In this document: positions 41,442 to 49,013 of the stretch, piece by piece | Layout: the number at the start of each line of letters is the position of its first letter | How positions within the stretch are numbered: the stretch's first letter is position 1 | DNA from: an uncultured Collinsella sp. | GTDB lineage: Bacteria; Actinomycetota; Coriobacteriia; Coriobacteriales; Coriobacteriaceae | Length of the DNA: 64,000 nucleotides | Reading direction: 5' to 3' | Assembly: GCA_902470905.1 (NCBI GenBank) | Contig: CABRIC010000006.1 | Location: 1-64,000, forward strand | Made by a program: the position numbers and the translations under genes | The notes under the pieces: generated by a model | Database searches by the model: none | Told to the model about the DNA's origin: nothing | What the model saw: only the letters and a program-made list of their open reading frames with translations

Positions 41442-43010
41442 TTAGCTGGTATGGCGCCAGCGAGGGTCGGTGAGGGTTCTCGCCACGCCCAAGCCAACGG
41501 GTAGAAACGCCACGATGAGCACTGCGCGCACAAACCAGCCGAGCATGTTGACCGTGTCGAAGGTGCACATGTAATACATAGAGCGATAGAGATACAGACC
41601 GGGCACCATAATGACAATCGAAGGCACCGTGAGGGCGATGCGCGGGTAGGTGCGCTTGACTTCGGCCAAGCTTGCCAGCAGACCCGATACCAGCGCGCCG
41701 ATAAACGCTGCTGCCTCGGGAGGCATTCCCGTGCTGAGGCCCAGGAAGGGAATCATCGTCGGCGCATCGACAAGGGTCAGACGCAGGGTATTGGACACGG
41801 CGCCGATCAACCCAGCTGCCGCGGCCATCTTTACCGGGCTGTTGAACATCACCGAGAAGCCGAATACGCCAACGAAGCTCATCACCACGCGCAGGAGCGT
41901 AAGGGCAAGCGGCGAAAGGCCCAGTGGGGCAAAGTCGTCCGGCGCCAGGCCAACACACTCGGCAACCATCCAACCTACGAGCGTCGCCATCACAATAATC
42001 GATACGGCATATGAAAGACGCTCGATACCGCTTCGCATGTCGAGCTTGGCGATGTCGAGGCCTGCCGTAATGAGGGGAAAGCCGGGAATCACAAAGAGCA
42101 TGGCGCCGATATAGCCTTCTTGGTGCGACATTGCCCCCGGTATGACCTGGCCAAGGCCGAGCAATGCCAGCAGATACGAAACGCAAGCGAGCGCAACGCC
42201 GGTCGTCAGCGCGCTGAACTGACCAAGGCCTTGCTTGAGAATATGGGAGCGGGCAAAGTTGCCGACACCCGCGCCCACGAACGCGCATGCCATCTCAATA
42301 GGACCGCCGCCGAGCAAAAAGACGAAGGCGCCACAGGCACAGGCCGCCGCAAGGCCCTGTTGCCAAGGCGCGTAATCAGGTTTTGAACTCTCAACGGTCT
42401 TGAGCATCTCGTGATACTCGTGCACCGTGAAGCGACGACCATAGGTCTCGATTTCCTTGAGGAAACTCTCCATCATCCAAATGCGATGGGTATTGACTCC
42501 CGTTGTGGGCAGGCTGACAACCTCGTTAAAGCAGTGGCCATCTTCGATGCAGGTGCACTCAAACGACAGAAGACTTAAGTCAACGTGGATGGTGACACCG
42601 AGTACGGCGGCAACACGATTCATGGTATCGCGCACGCGCCAGGCACCCGTTCCGCTTGCCAGCATAAGCATGCCGGTGCGGCAGATGATGGATGATTTAT
42701 CGGTGAGCGGCGCATCGACGGCAAGTTCATCGCCTGCCGTCACGATCTGGTGCCAGTCAGTTTTCATATGGAGCGCGCCGGCACGAACGCCGTGATGCAT
42801 GGGGGCTCTCGAAAGCAGCGAGTCAAGGCGCGAAGGCTGTGGGGGCTCCGTTAATTCGCCCTCGTCCTCGTCGGGCTCTTCATCGACCAGATCAAAGGAA
42901 TCAAGCGGCGCTGGCTCGCGACGGTCGATCAGCTCCTCGTCCTCATCATCAAAGTAATTGAACTGATCGAGCATGTCCTCTTCGATTGAACGCTCGCTCG
43001 CGTCGTCCAT
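41442..43010 (-). CDS. ThrE-family threonine/serine exporter-like protein
   Basis: Membrane protein of 522 residues. A very acidic N-terminus (about 60 residues rich in Asp and Glu) precedes the cytoplasmic ThrE domain (LMLASGTGAWRVRDTMNRVA, then FNEVVSLPTTGVNTHRIW). About ten hydrophobic segments follow from residue 220, covering the ThrE and ThrE_2 (YjjP/YjjB-like) parts in one chain. Relatives export Thr and Ser or organic acids; the substrate here is inferred. GGGAG precedes the start at 43010. Copy E of the hairpin family follows the stop directly. Confidence 0.85.
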   Translation of the reverse strand: MDDASERSIEEDMLDQFNYFDDEDEELIDRREPAPLDSFDLVDEEPDEDEGELTEPPQPSRLDSLLSRAPMHHGVRAGALHMKTDWHQIVTAGDELAVDAPLTDKSSIICRTGMLMLASGTGAWRVRDTMNRVAAVLGVTIHVDLSLLSFECTCIEDGHCFNEVVSLPTTGVNTHRIWMMESFLKEIETYGRRFTVHEYHEMLKTVESSKPDYAPWQQGLAAACACGAFVFLLGGGPIEMACAFVGAGVGNFARSHILKQGLGQFSALTTGVALACVSYLLALLGLGQVIPGAMSHQEGYIGAMLFVIPGFPLITAGLDIAKLDMRSGIERLSYAVSIIVMATLVGWMVAECVGLAPDDFAPLGLSPLALTLLRVVMSFVGVFGFSVMFNSPVKMAAAAGLIGAVSNTLRLTLVDAPTMIPFLGLSTGMPPEAAAFIGALVSGLLASLAEVKRTYPRIALTVPSIVIMVPGLYLYRSMYYMCTFDTVNMLGWFVRAVLIVAFLPVGLGVARTLTDPRWRHTS

Positions 43011-43142
43011 ATAGACGCTCCCTTCCTACCGACTAACCCCCATCCTAGGCAGCAACGGCTAAAGGAAACATAAAAGAGACGGCTGTCATGCATGGAAGTC
43101 GCAAACCCCCAATGCGTCGGTAGATCCCCAACGACTAGGGCT

Positions 43143-43182
43143 GTCCCCAAGTGCCGGCAGAAAAGGAACGTCCCTAAGTGCC
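43143..43182 (-). repeat. Pair of GGCACTT(A/G)GGGAC direct repeats
   Basis: GTCCCCAAGTGCC (43143-43155) and GTCCCTAAGTGCC (43170-43182) lie 27 bases apart. Read on the minus strand they contain TTGGGGACAG and TTAGGGACG, related to the hairpin-family core, but they are not next to a stop codon. Confidence 0.6.
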
Positions 43183-43220
43183 AGCCAGAGCAACGCCGCA
43201 GATAGAGGACGGACAGCGAG

Positions 43221-43318
43221 CGACGTCCAGGGCGAACAAGTTGGCATGAAAAAGGCAAGGCATAGACCTTCTGGTCATGCCTTGCCTTTTGAATGACAAA
43301 TTGTCGCCCTGGACGTCG
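43221..43318 (-). terminator. Terminator of lysS inside a larger inverted repeat
   Basis: The inner stem AAAAGGCAAGGCAT/ATGCCTTGCCTTTT (43249-43290) is perfect and ends in a T-run on the minus strand. An outer perfect 15-base pair CGACGTCCAGGGCGA / TCGCCCTGGACGTCG (43221-43235, 43304-43318) encloses it. Confidence 0.9.
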
Positions 43319-43332
43319 CGCAGCGTCGAGCC

Positions 43333-43359
43333 GTTACGCGGTTCGTAGAACCGCGTAAC
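43333..43359 (-). other. Perfect 12-base hairpin just after lysS
   Basis: GTTACGCGGTTC pairs with GAACCGCGTAAC around GTA, 3 bases after the lysS stop. There is no T-run, so it may protect the mRNA 3' end or belong to a repeat. Confidence 0.7.
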
Positions 43360-43362
43360 TAG

Positions 43363-45327
43363 TTAGTACATCTTTGCGCCGGCGGGGATGGAAGCGTCGA
43401 GCTGGATCAGGTTGAGACGCTCCTCACCATCCTCCTCGTGGATAGCGCTGATGAGCATGCCGCAGCTGGGAATGCCCATCATCTTGCGCGGAGGCAGGTT
43501 GGTGATGGCGAGCAAGGTCTTGCCAACCAGGTCCTCGGGCTCGTAATAAGCGTGAATACCGGAGAGGATGGTGCGGTCGGTGCCGGTGCCGTCGTCGAGC
43601 GTAAAGTTCAGCAGCTTCTTGGACTTCTTGACGGCCTCGCATGCCTTGACCTTCACAGCGCGGAAGTCGCTCTTGGAGAAGGTATCAAAGTCGACGAACT
43701 CCTCAAACAGCGGCTCAACGGCGATCTTGGAGTAATCGAGCGTGGGCTTAAGCGACTTAACGAACGGGCTCGCGGCGTTGCCGGCCTCGGCAGCCTTGGC
43801 GGCAGCGGCACCGGACTGGAAACCCTTCTCGGGCTTCATGTGCGGGAACAGCAGCACGTCGCGGATAGAAGCCTGGTTGGTGAGCAGCATGACCACGCGG
43901 TCGATACCAATGCCAATGCCGCCCGCGGGAGGCATACCGTACTCGAGGGCGCGCACGTAGTCCTCGTCGTACTCCATGGCCTCGTCGTCACCGCCGGCCT
44001 TCTCGGCCATCTGGGCGGCAAAGCGCTCGGCCTGGTCGACCGGGTCGTTGAGCTCGGAGAACGCGTTGGCGTACTCGTGACCGGCAATAACCAGCTCAAA
44101 GCGGTGCGTCAGGCGCGGGTCGTCCTCAAAACGCTTGGCAAGCGGGCTGACCTCGATGGGGTAATCGCACACGAACGTCGGGTTGACGATGGTGTCCTCG
44201 CCCAGCTCATCGTAAATCTCGGCGATGATCTTGCCAGCAGTCCACTCGGGCTTGATCTCCAGGCCCTTCTCGCGCGCGGCGGCAGCAAGCTCCTCGACTG
44301 GCGTGTCAATGGTGACCTGCTTGCCGAGCACGTCGGAGACGATGTCGGTCATGGGACGGCTGGCCCACTCACCAGAAAGGTCGATGGTCTGGCCCTGGTA
44401 CTCGATGACCTCGGGGTTGCCGATGGCCTTGTTGGCAGCCTTGATGACACCCTGGGCGAGTGCCTTCATGCCCTCGAGGTCGGAGAAGGCACGGTAGGCC
44501 TCCATCGTGGTGAACTCGGGGTTGTGGGTAAGGTCCATGCCCTCGTTACGGAAGATGCGGCCGATCTCGAACACGCGCTCAAAACCACCGACAATGCAGC
44601 GCTTGAGGTGCAGCTCGGTGGCAATACGCAGGTAGCACTCCTGATCGAGCGCGTTGAAGTGGGTAATGAACGGCTTGGCAGTAGCGCCGCCCTGGATGGT
44701 CTGCAGGATGGGGGTCTCGACCTCCATGTAGCCGTCGGACTCCATAAAGCGACGGAAGGTGGAGAGAATCTGCGAACGCTTACGGAAGGTCTCGCGAACG
44801 TCGTCGTTGGCGATCAGGTCGACATAGCGCTGGCGATAGCGGGTCTCCTTGTCGGAAAGACCGTGGAACTTCTCGGGCAGCGGACGAACGGCCTTGGCAA
44901 GCAGGGTCGCGCTCTTAGGAGCAACGGAAAGCTGGCCGCGCTGGGTGCGCACGACCACGCCGGTCACGCCCAGGATGTCGCCCAGGTCGAGGGCCTTGAG
45001 CGTATTCCAGGCAGCCTCGTCCATGTCGTTGATGCGGCAGAACAGTTGAATCTCGGCAGTCGCATCGCGCACGACGATGAACATGATCTTGCCCTGACCG
45101 CGCTTGGCGACCACACGGCCGGCGATCTTCACGACATCCTCGGTGTCCTCACCATCGGCAAGATCGGCGTACTTAGTCTCGATATCGGCGACGTAGTCCT
45201 CAAGCTCAGAGTGCTCGGGATAGGGGTTCTGGCCCGCCTCGAACAGGGCGGCGCGCTTGGCCAGGCGGGTGGCGCGCTCGTCGTTGAGCGTCGATGCCTG
45301 ATCGGCGGCGTTCTGGTTCTCTGCCAT
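43363..45327 (-). CDS. lysS: Lysine-tRNA ligase (class II) with C-terminal tRNA-binding domain
   Basis: Synthetase of 654 residues, longer than the usual 490-510. The OB-fold anticodon domain (VVKIAGRVVAKRGQGKIMFI) and class II core (motif 2 in FEIGRIFRNEGMDLTHNPEF, motif 3 in GIGIGIDRVVMLLTN) make a complete LysRS to about residue 490. A linker leads to a Trbp111/MetG-type domain from about residue 545 (DFRAVKVKACEAVKKSKKLL, ITNLPPRKMMGIPSCGML). That domain binds tRNA outside the anticodon and is normally found on MetRS or alone. The gene follows greA on the same strand. Start ATG 45327. Confidence 0.95.
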   Translation of the reverse strand: MAENQNAADQASTLNDERATRLAKRAALFEAGQNPYPEHSELEDYVADIETKYADLADGEDTEDVVKIAGRVVAKRGQGKIMFIVVRDATAEIQLFCRINDMDEAAWNTLKALDLGDILGVTGVVVRTQRGQLSVAPKSATLLAKAVRPLPEKFHGLSDKETRYRQRYVDLIANDDVRETFRKRSQILSTFRRFMESDGYMEVETPILQTIQGGATAKPFITHFNALDQECYLRIATELHLKRCIVGGFERVFEIGRIFRNEGMDLTHNPEFTTMEAYRAFSDLEGMKALAQGVIKAANKAIGNPEVIEYQGQTIDLSGEWASRPMTDIVSDVLGKQVTIDTPVEELAAAAREKGLEIKPEWTAGKIIAEIYDELGEDTIVNPTFVCDYPIEVSPLAKRFEDDPRLTHRFELVIAGHEYANAFSELNDPVDQAERFAAQMAEKAGGDDEAMEYDEDYVRALEYGMPPAGGIGIGIDRVVMLLTNQASIRDVLLFPHMKPEKGFQSGAAAAKAAEAGNAASPFVKSLKPTLDYSKIAVEPLFEEFVDFDTFSKSDFRAVKVKACEAVKKSKKLLNFTLDDGTGTDRTILSGIHAYYEPEDLVGKTLLAITNLPPRKMMGIPSCGMLISAIHEEDGEERLNLIQLDASIPAGAKMY

Positions 45328-45345
45328 AAGTTAGCTCCTCAAACT

Positions 45346-45378
45346 AAAACGCTCCCCAGGATTCGGTCCCAGGGAGCG
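45346..45378 (-). terminator. Imperfect hairpin between greA and lysS
   Basis: CGCTCCCTGGG and CCTGGGGAGCG can pair with two mismatches and are followed by TTTTAG on the minus strand. It may attenuate read-through into lysS. Confidence 0.4.
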
Positions 45379-45406
45379 AAAACATACCTTTACGCGGGAC
45401 CGTGGT

Positions 45407-45877
45407 CTAGCGTGCGATCTTGGCGATGGTGTAGACGCGAGTCTTGCCGGAAGGCGTAACGACCTCGACGGAGTCGCCCTCGCCGTGACCGATGATGGCG
45501 TGACCGACCGGAGACTCGTTGGAAATCTTGTGCTCGAGCGAGTTGGTCTCGGTGGTACCGACGAGCGTGACTTCCATGACCTCGCCGTTGGGATCAATCA
45601 GCGAAACGGTGGAACCGATGGAGACGGTCAGATCGCCCGTAGTGGCAGCAACCTGAGCGTTGGCAAGAATGGCCTGGATCTCGGCGATACGAGCAGCATT
45701 CTGGGCCTGCTTGTCCTTGGCGGCATCGTACTCGGAGTTCTCCGAAAGGTCGCCGAACGCGCGGGCTTCCTTGATGTCCTCGACGATCTCCTTGGCGTAA
45801 TCGCCCTCACGCCAGGCGAGCTCCTCGACGAGCTTCTGGCGGCCCTCAGCGGTCAGTACGATCTGGCTTGCGTCCAT
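45407..45877 (-). CDS. greA: Transcription elongation factor GreA
   Basis: RNA polymerase secondary-channel factor of 156 residues that rescues backtracked complexes. The N-terminal coiled coil includes the acidic tip (DIKEARAFGDLSENSEYDAA) with the catalytic Asp and Glu. The C-terminal FKBP-like domain has SNESPVGHAIIGHGEGD. The start at 45877 follows GGGGAG; an upstream in-frame start lacks a site. It lies just before lysS, a pairing found in other Actinomycetota. Confidence 0.95.
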   Translation of the reverse strand: MDASQIVLTAEGRQKLVEELAWREGDYAKEIVEDIKEARAFGDLSENSEYDAAKDKQAQNAARIAEIQAILANAQVAATTGDLTVSIGSTVSLIDPNGEVMEVTLVGTTETNSLEHKISNESPVGHAIIGHGEGDSVEVVTPSGKTRVYTIAKIAR

Positions 45878-45925
45878 ACGGATATCTCCCCAACTCTGAT
45901 CAAACAATCAACTGTCAACAAAACG

Positions 45926-45958
45926 AAAAAGACCGGCTAGCCTGCGGGCAAGCCGGTC
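45926..45958 (-). terminator. Terminator of tatA
   Basis: GACCGGCT pairs with AGCCGGTC and is followed by TTTTT on the minus strand. Confidence 0.88.
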
Positions 45959-45983
45959 AGGTGCTCACCCCAAAGGGATGGGA

Positions 45984-46259
45984 CTACTCTGCGTCCGCGT
46001 CGCTGTCCTCTGCCTGCTTCTTCTTGGCAGCAGCGAGCTTGGCCTCGAGCTCAGCGATCTCCTTGTCCTCCTCGGACTGCTCGACCACGACCTCCTCGGC
46101 CTGCTTGGTCTCGGCCTTATCGTCGCCCTCCATACCCTCACGGATATTCTTGACGGTAGAGCCGAGAGACTTGCCGAGCTTCGGCAGGTTCTTGGGCCCG
46201 AAGATAATCAGGACAACGACGAGAATAATGATGAGCTCAGGAGCCCTCAGTCCAAACAT
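45984..46259 (-). CDS. tatA: Sec-independent translocase protein TatA/TatB family
   Basis: Small membrane protein of 91 residues. One N-terminal transmembrane helix (ELIIILVVVLIIFGPKNLPK) with the conserved FGPKNLP hinge is followed by an amphipathic helix (LGKSLGSTVKNIREGMEG) and an acidic, Lys/Glu-rich tail. It multimerises to form the twin-arginine pore. GGAGG lies 5 bases before the start. tatC is not adjacent. Its promoter and terminator are both clear, so it is a single-gene unit. Confidence 0.92.
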   Translation of the reverse strand: MFGLRAPELIIILVVVLIIFGPKNLPKLGKSLGSTVKNIREGMEGDDKAETKQAEEVVVEQSEEDKEIAELEAKLAAAKKKQAEDSDADAE

Positions 46260-46295
46260 GTAGACCTCCACAATACAGCGAGACAAGCTCGAATG

Positions 46296-46324
46296 AGTAT
46301 ACCGCGGGTATCGCGGTATCACAA
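46296..46324 (-). promoter_or_regulatory. Promoter of tatA with an embedded palindrome
   Basis: On the minus strand, TTGTGA (46319-46324) and TATACT (46296-46301) are 17 bases apart. Between them ATACCGCG and CGCGGTAT form a perfect inverted repeat (46299-46319), which could be an operator. Confidence 0.75.
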
Positions 46325-46332
46325 CACTAGCT

Positions 46333-46360
46333 AAAAAAAGGGACCGCAAGAAGCGGTCCC
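46333..46360 (-). terminator. Terminator of tRNA-Pro
   Basis: GGGACCGC pairs with GCGGTCCC and is followed by seven T on the minus strand, 11 bases after the tRNA 3' end. Confidence 0.95.
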
Positions 46361-46371
46361 TCCTCATGCTC

Positions 46372-46448
46372 TGGTCGGGTTGACTGGATTTGAACCAGCG
46401 ACCCCTGCGTCCCGAACGCAGTGCTCTACCAAACTGAGCCACAACCCG
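46372..46448 (-). tRNA. tRNA-Pro (anticodon CGG)
   Basis: Anticodon loop TTCGGGA in a CTGCG/CGCAG stem, acceptor CGGGTTG/CAACCCG, A73 and an encoded CCA end. Confidence 0.96.
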
Positions 46449-46497
46449 TTAGCTCGACTATAGTAACAAAGATTTTCGCCGCGTGCTAGAGAAATTT

Positions 46498-47394
46498 TTA
46501 TTTCTTTGGCGCGTCGATTTGAACCGTGTTGGGAATAAGCTCAGTCGCGCAGGCCCACCAGCCACTTTGCTGGGCAGCATCGGCAAGCCTTTCGGCCGTG
46601 GCAGCGGTGTCGCAAATGGCAAACGAGCAGGCACCCGATCCGCACACATCTACAGCAACGGTTCCGTCCTGTTTACGCAGCCAGTCGAGGACCGTTTGAA
46701 TCTGCGACTCCATCTGTGCGGAAATGACACCAAGGTTGTTATGGATGAGCGCATATGCCGTCTCGGCATCACCAGCACGCAAGGCAGAAGCTATCGCGCC
46801 GGGCTTGTCCGCAGGCACCGGGGCCTCGTCAAAACGTCGATAGGCTTCAATTGTCGAAACGCTTGCCTCGCGCGGCTTGACCAGCACGACGGGCGTCGCG
46901 GGCAGCGCGGGGTACTCAGTTGCCAGCACGTCTCCCCCACCTACGTAAAACGCAGGGCTCGCGTGCAAAAAGAACGGGACGTCGGCACCAATGCCCCGCG
47001 CAATGTCATCGAGCGCGGGGTCGGTGTGATCAATGCCCCAGAGCTCCGCCAAGGCGACAATGACCGCAGCCGCATCCGTCGAGGGGCCGCCCAAGCCGGC
47101 GCACAATGGGATGCGCTTCTCAATCGTCACGCAGATGTTTGCCTCGCGACCATAATGCTCGGCCATAGCAACCGCAGCCCGATACGCCGTATTCTTTTGC
47201 ATGGGAAAATCTGATGCTGGAACCGTCTGGACGGTCAGCACCTGCGCCGGCGTGACCGTCACGGTATCGGAAAGACCGACGGTCGCCATCAGGGAATCGA
47301 CCCTGTGGTAGCCGCGGTCATCGCGCTCGGTATGAACCCCCAGGTAGAGGTTAATCTTTGCCGGCGCGGAAAGAGTCAGGGACCGATCGGTCAC
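46498..47394 (-). CDS. ispE: 4-diphosphocytidyl-2-C-methyl-D-erythritol kinase
   Basis: GHMP kinase of 298 residues and third MEP-pathway enzyme in this window with ispD and ispF. It has SAPAKINLYLGV at the N-terminus and the GHMP ATP-loop IPLCAGLGGPSTDAA, where the usual GLGGGSS is GLGGPST. The C-terminal block VCGSGACSFAI also matches. The GTG start lies 2 bases after the veg stop with GAGGAG inside the end of veg, so the two are coupled, as in Bacillus. It ends 50 bases before tRNA-Pro. Confidence 0.93.
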   Translation of the reverse strand: MTDRSLTLSAPAKINLYLGVHTERDDRGYHRVDSLMATVGLSDTVTVTPAQVLTVQTVPASDFPMQKNTAYRAAVAMAEHYGREANICVTIEKRIPLCAGLGGPSTDAAAVIVALAELWGIDHTDPALDDIARGIGADVPFFLHASPAFYVGGGDVLATEYPALPATPVVLVKPREASVSTIEAYRRFDEAPVPADKPGAIASALRAGDAETAYALIHNNLGVISAQMESQIQTVLDWLRKQDGTVAVDVCGSGACSFAICDTAATAERLADAAQQSGWWACATELIPNTVQIDAPKK

Positions 47395-47396
47395 CG

Positions 47397-47693
47397 TTAA
47401 TGCTCCTCGAGCTGATTGCCGAGCGGGGTAAAGATGTGCTCGCCGCTCTCGGGGTCGAACAGCTCGACCTGGCCGGTAAGGACATCGATATACTGGTAGG
47501 ACTGGCGCGACTTGCGGCCACGGCGCTCGTCAACCTCGACGATAAAGACGGCGGGGTGAACACTCTTGATGGTGCCCATGCGCTCGACGACGCGGGTGCG
47601 GCCCATGTTGGCCTTCACCTTGACGCGATCGCCCACCATATCGGTCAGCTTCTCGTGGATGTCGTCGACGTGATTGACTTCCATCTCTTCCAT
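47397..47693 (-). CDS. veg: Veg-family protein
   Basis: Small protein of 98 residues with the Veg sequence (VDDIHEKLTDMVGDRVKVKA, then VVERMGTIKSVHPAVFIVEV). In B. subtilis Veg stimulates biofilm formation and is strongly expressed; the mechanism is not settled. It precedes ispE here as in Bacillus. The start at 47693 has GGAGG 8 bases upstream. An excellent promoter lies 70-100 bases upstream. Confidence 0.92.
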   Translation of the reverse strand: MEEMEVNHVDDIHEKLTDMVGDRVKVKANMGRTRVVERMGTIKSVHPAVFIVEVDERRGRKSRQSYQYIDVLTGQVELFDPESGEHIFTPLGNQLEEH

Positions 47694-47720
47694 GAACAGG
47701 GCCTCCAGAAGGTGCAATTC

Positions 47721-47740
47721 AAAAAGGGGATAATACCCCT
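47721..47740 (-). terminator. Short terminator-like hairpin in the veg leader
   Basis: AGGGG and CCCCT around TATTAT, followed by TTTTTG on the minus strand, between the veg promoter and start. The 5-base stem is weak, so this is at most a partial attenuator. Confidence 0.4.
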
Positions 47741-47760
47741 AAGATAGACAAAACTCTAAT

Positions 47761-47790
47761 ATTATAGCACCCTGCTGCCGCCATACGCAA
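47761..47790 (-). promoter_or_regulatory. Promoter of veg-ispE
   Basis: On the minus strand TTGCGT (47785-47790) and a consensus TATAAT (47761-47766) are 18 bases apart. Confidence 0.82.
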
Positions 47791-47796
47791 GTAACT

Positions 47797-47826
47797 AAAT
47801 AAGCCCCGTCCCAAATTGACTATTTA
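47797..47826 (-). repeat. Possible stop-proximal hairpin repeat, copy H
   Basis: On the minus strand, the TAA stop of dtd begins TAAATA, which can pair with TATTTA across GTCAATTTGGGACGGGGCT. The loop has GGGACGGGG where other members have GGGACAG. The stem is short, so membership is tentative. Confidence 0.45.
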
Positions 47827-48270
47827 CAGATTGTCTGTGTCAAGAACGATGGTGAAGGGGCCGTCGTTGACGAGGCTGACCTTCATGTCGGCGCCGAAGA
47901 TGCCGTGCGCCACATGCTCGACGTCTTCGCGCACCAGCGTCAGGAAGTACTCATAGAGCTCGTTGGCCACATCGGGCGCGCCGGCATCCGTAAAGGACGG
48001 ACGGCGACCATGACGGCAATCGGCAAACAGCGTGAACTGCGACACCACGAGCACCTCACCGTCGACATCGGCAAGCGCCAGATTGGTCTTGCTGTTCTCG
48101 TCCTCGTTAATGCGCAAGCCCCTGAGCTTGCCCCACAGCTTATCGGCCTCGGCGCGTGTATCGCCATGGCCCACGCCCAGCAGCACCAGGTAACCGCGGC
48201 CAATCTTTCCCACGCACTCGCCGTCGACCGTCACACCGGCATTGAGCACGCGCTGCACCACCGCACGCAC
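47824..48270 (-). CDS. dtd: D-aminoacyl-tRNA deacylase
   Basis: Proofreading enzyme of 148 residues that removes D-amino acids and Gly from mischarged tRNA. It opens MRAVVQRVLNAGVTVDGE and has the catalytic-site SQFTLFADCRHGRRPSF. The C-terminal cross-subunit GP motif is NDGPFTIVLDTD, with Phe following Gly-Pro where Val is common. It starts with GTG 3 bases after the rdgB stop, with GAGGAG in the end of rdgB, so it is coupled. Confidence 0.94.
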   Translation of the reverse strand: MRAVVQRVLNAGVTVDGECVGKIGRGYLVLLGVGHGDTRAEADKLWGKLRGLRINEDENSKTNLALADVDGEVLVVSQFTLFADCRHGRRPSFTDAGAPDVANELYEYFLTLVREDVEHVAHGIFGADMKVSLVNDGPFTIVLDTDNL

Positions 48271-48273
48271 GGC

Positions 48274-48915
48274 CTACTCCTCGCCCGTCAGCTTGGCGGA
48301 CAGATGCTCGAGCGCGTGGAAACGATGGCTGATGGCGTTCTTCTCGTCAGCCGTCAGCTCGGCCATGGTCTTGCCCGGCGTGTCGACCGGCAGGAACAGC
48401 GGGTCATAGCCAAAACCATGGTCGCCGCGGCCCTCGTGCGCGATAACGCCCTCGCAGGCGCCCTCGCCATAGGTAACCAGACCGTCCGTGTCGATGAGCG
48501 CGACGACGCTCATAAAGCGCGCGGTGCGGTCCTCATCTGCCACGCCTTCCAGGTTAACGAGAAGCTTGGCGTTGTTGGCGGCATCGTCGCCGTGCACGCC
48601 CGCATAGCGCGCGCTATACACACCGGGCTCACCGTCCAGCGCGTCGACGACCAAGCCCGAATCGTCGGCAATGGCCATAAGGCCCGTCTCCTCAACCGCG
48701 GCTTGGGCCTTGATGATGGCGTTCTCCAAAAACGTCGTGCCGTTTTCCTCGGGATCCTCAAAATCACCCAGCTGGCCGAGCGCCACAAAGCGCACCTCGG
48801 GCATGACCTTGCCCAAAATGGCCTCGATCTCGGTGAGCTTATGGGCGTTGCCCGTTGCCACGACGATGGTCGCCGCCGGGTCGAGGGTGTCGATGTCAAT
48901 CTTCTCAAGTGCCAT
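48274..48915 (-). CDS. rdgB: XTP/dITP diphosphatase (RdgB/HAM1 family)
   Basis: House-cleaning enzyme of 213 residues that hydrolyses ITP, dITP and XTP. The conserved opening IVVATGNAHKLTEIEAIL, the acidic ADDSGLVVDALDG and PGVYSARYAG, and the C-terminal GYDPLFLP and ISHRFHALEHL are all present. It lies in the common order murI-rph-rdgB, followed by dtd. A hairpin repeat separates it from rph, so it may be transcribed separately. Confidence 0.94.
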   Translation of the reverse strand: MALEKIDIDTLDPAATIVVATGNAHKLTEIEAILGKVMPEVRFVALGQLGDFEDPEENGTTFLENAIIKAQAAVEETGLMAIADDSGLVVDALDGEPGVYSARYAGVHGDDAANNAKLLVNLEGVADEDRTARFMSVVALIDTDGLVTYGEGACEGVIAHEGRGDHGFGYDPLFLPVDTPGKTMAELTADEKNAISHRFHALEHLSAKLTGEE

Positions 48916-49013
48916 GACTGGCCTCCTTGTCTCTATAGCAAGCCGCGTGAGGGGCGTTTGGGCACTTGACCTCTCCCCTCTCAGGCGATCGGACCTTTCA
49001 ACGCAGCATTTCA

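Larger units (their letters stand above)
43011..43362. other. Gene-free region between thrE-like gene and lysS
   Basis: About 350 bases with no gene. It holds the upstream region of the ThrE-like gene, two GTCCC-AAGTGCC direct repeats (43143-43182), the nested inverted repeats and terminator behind lysS (43221-43318), and a hairpin next to the lysS stop (43333-43359). Confidence 0.7.
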
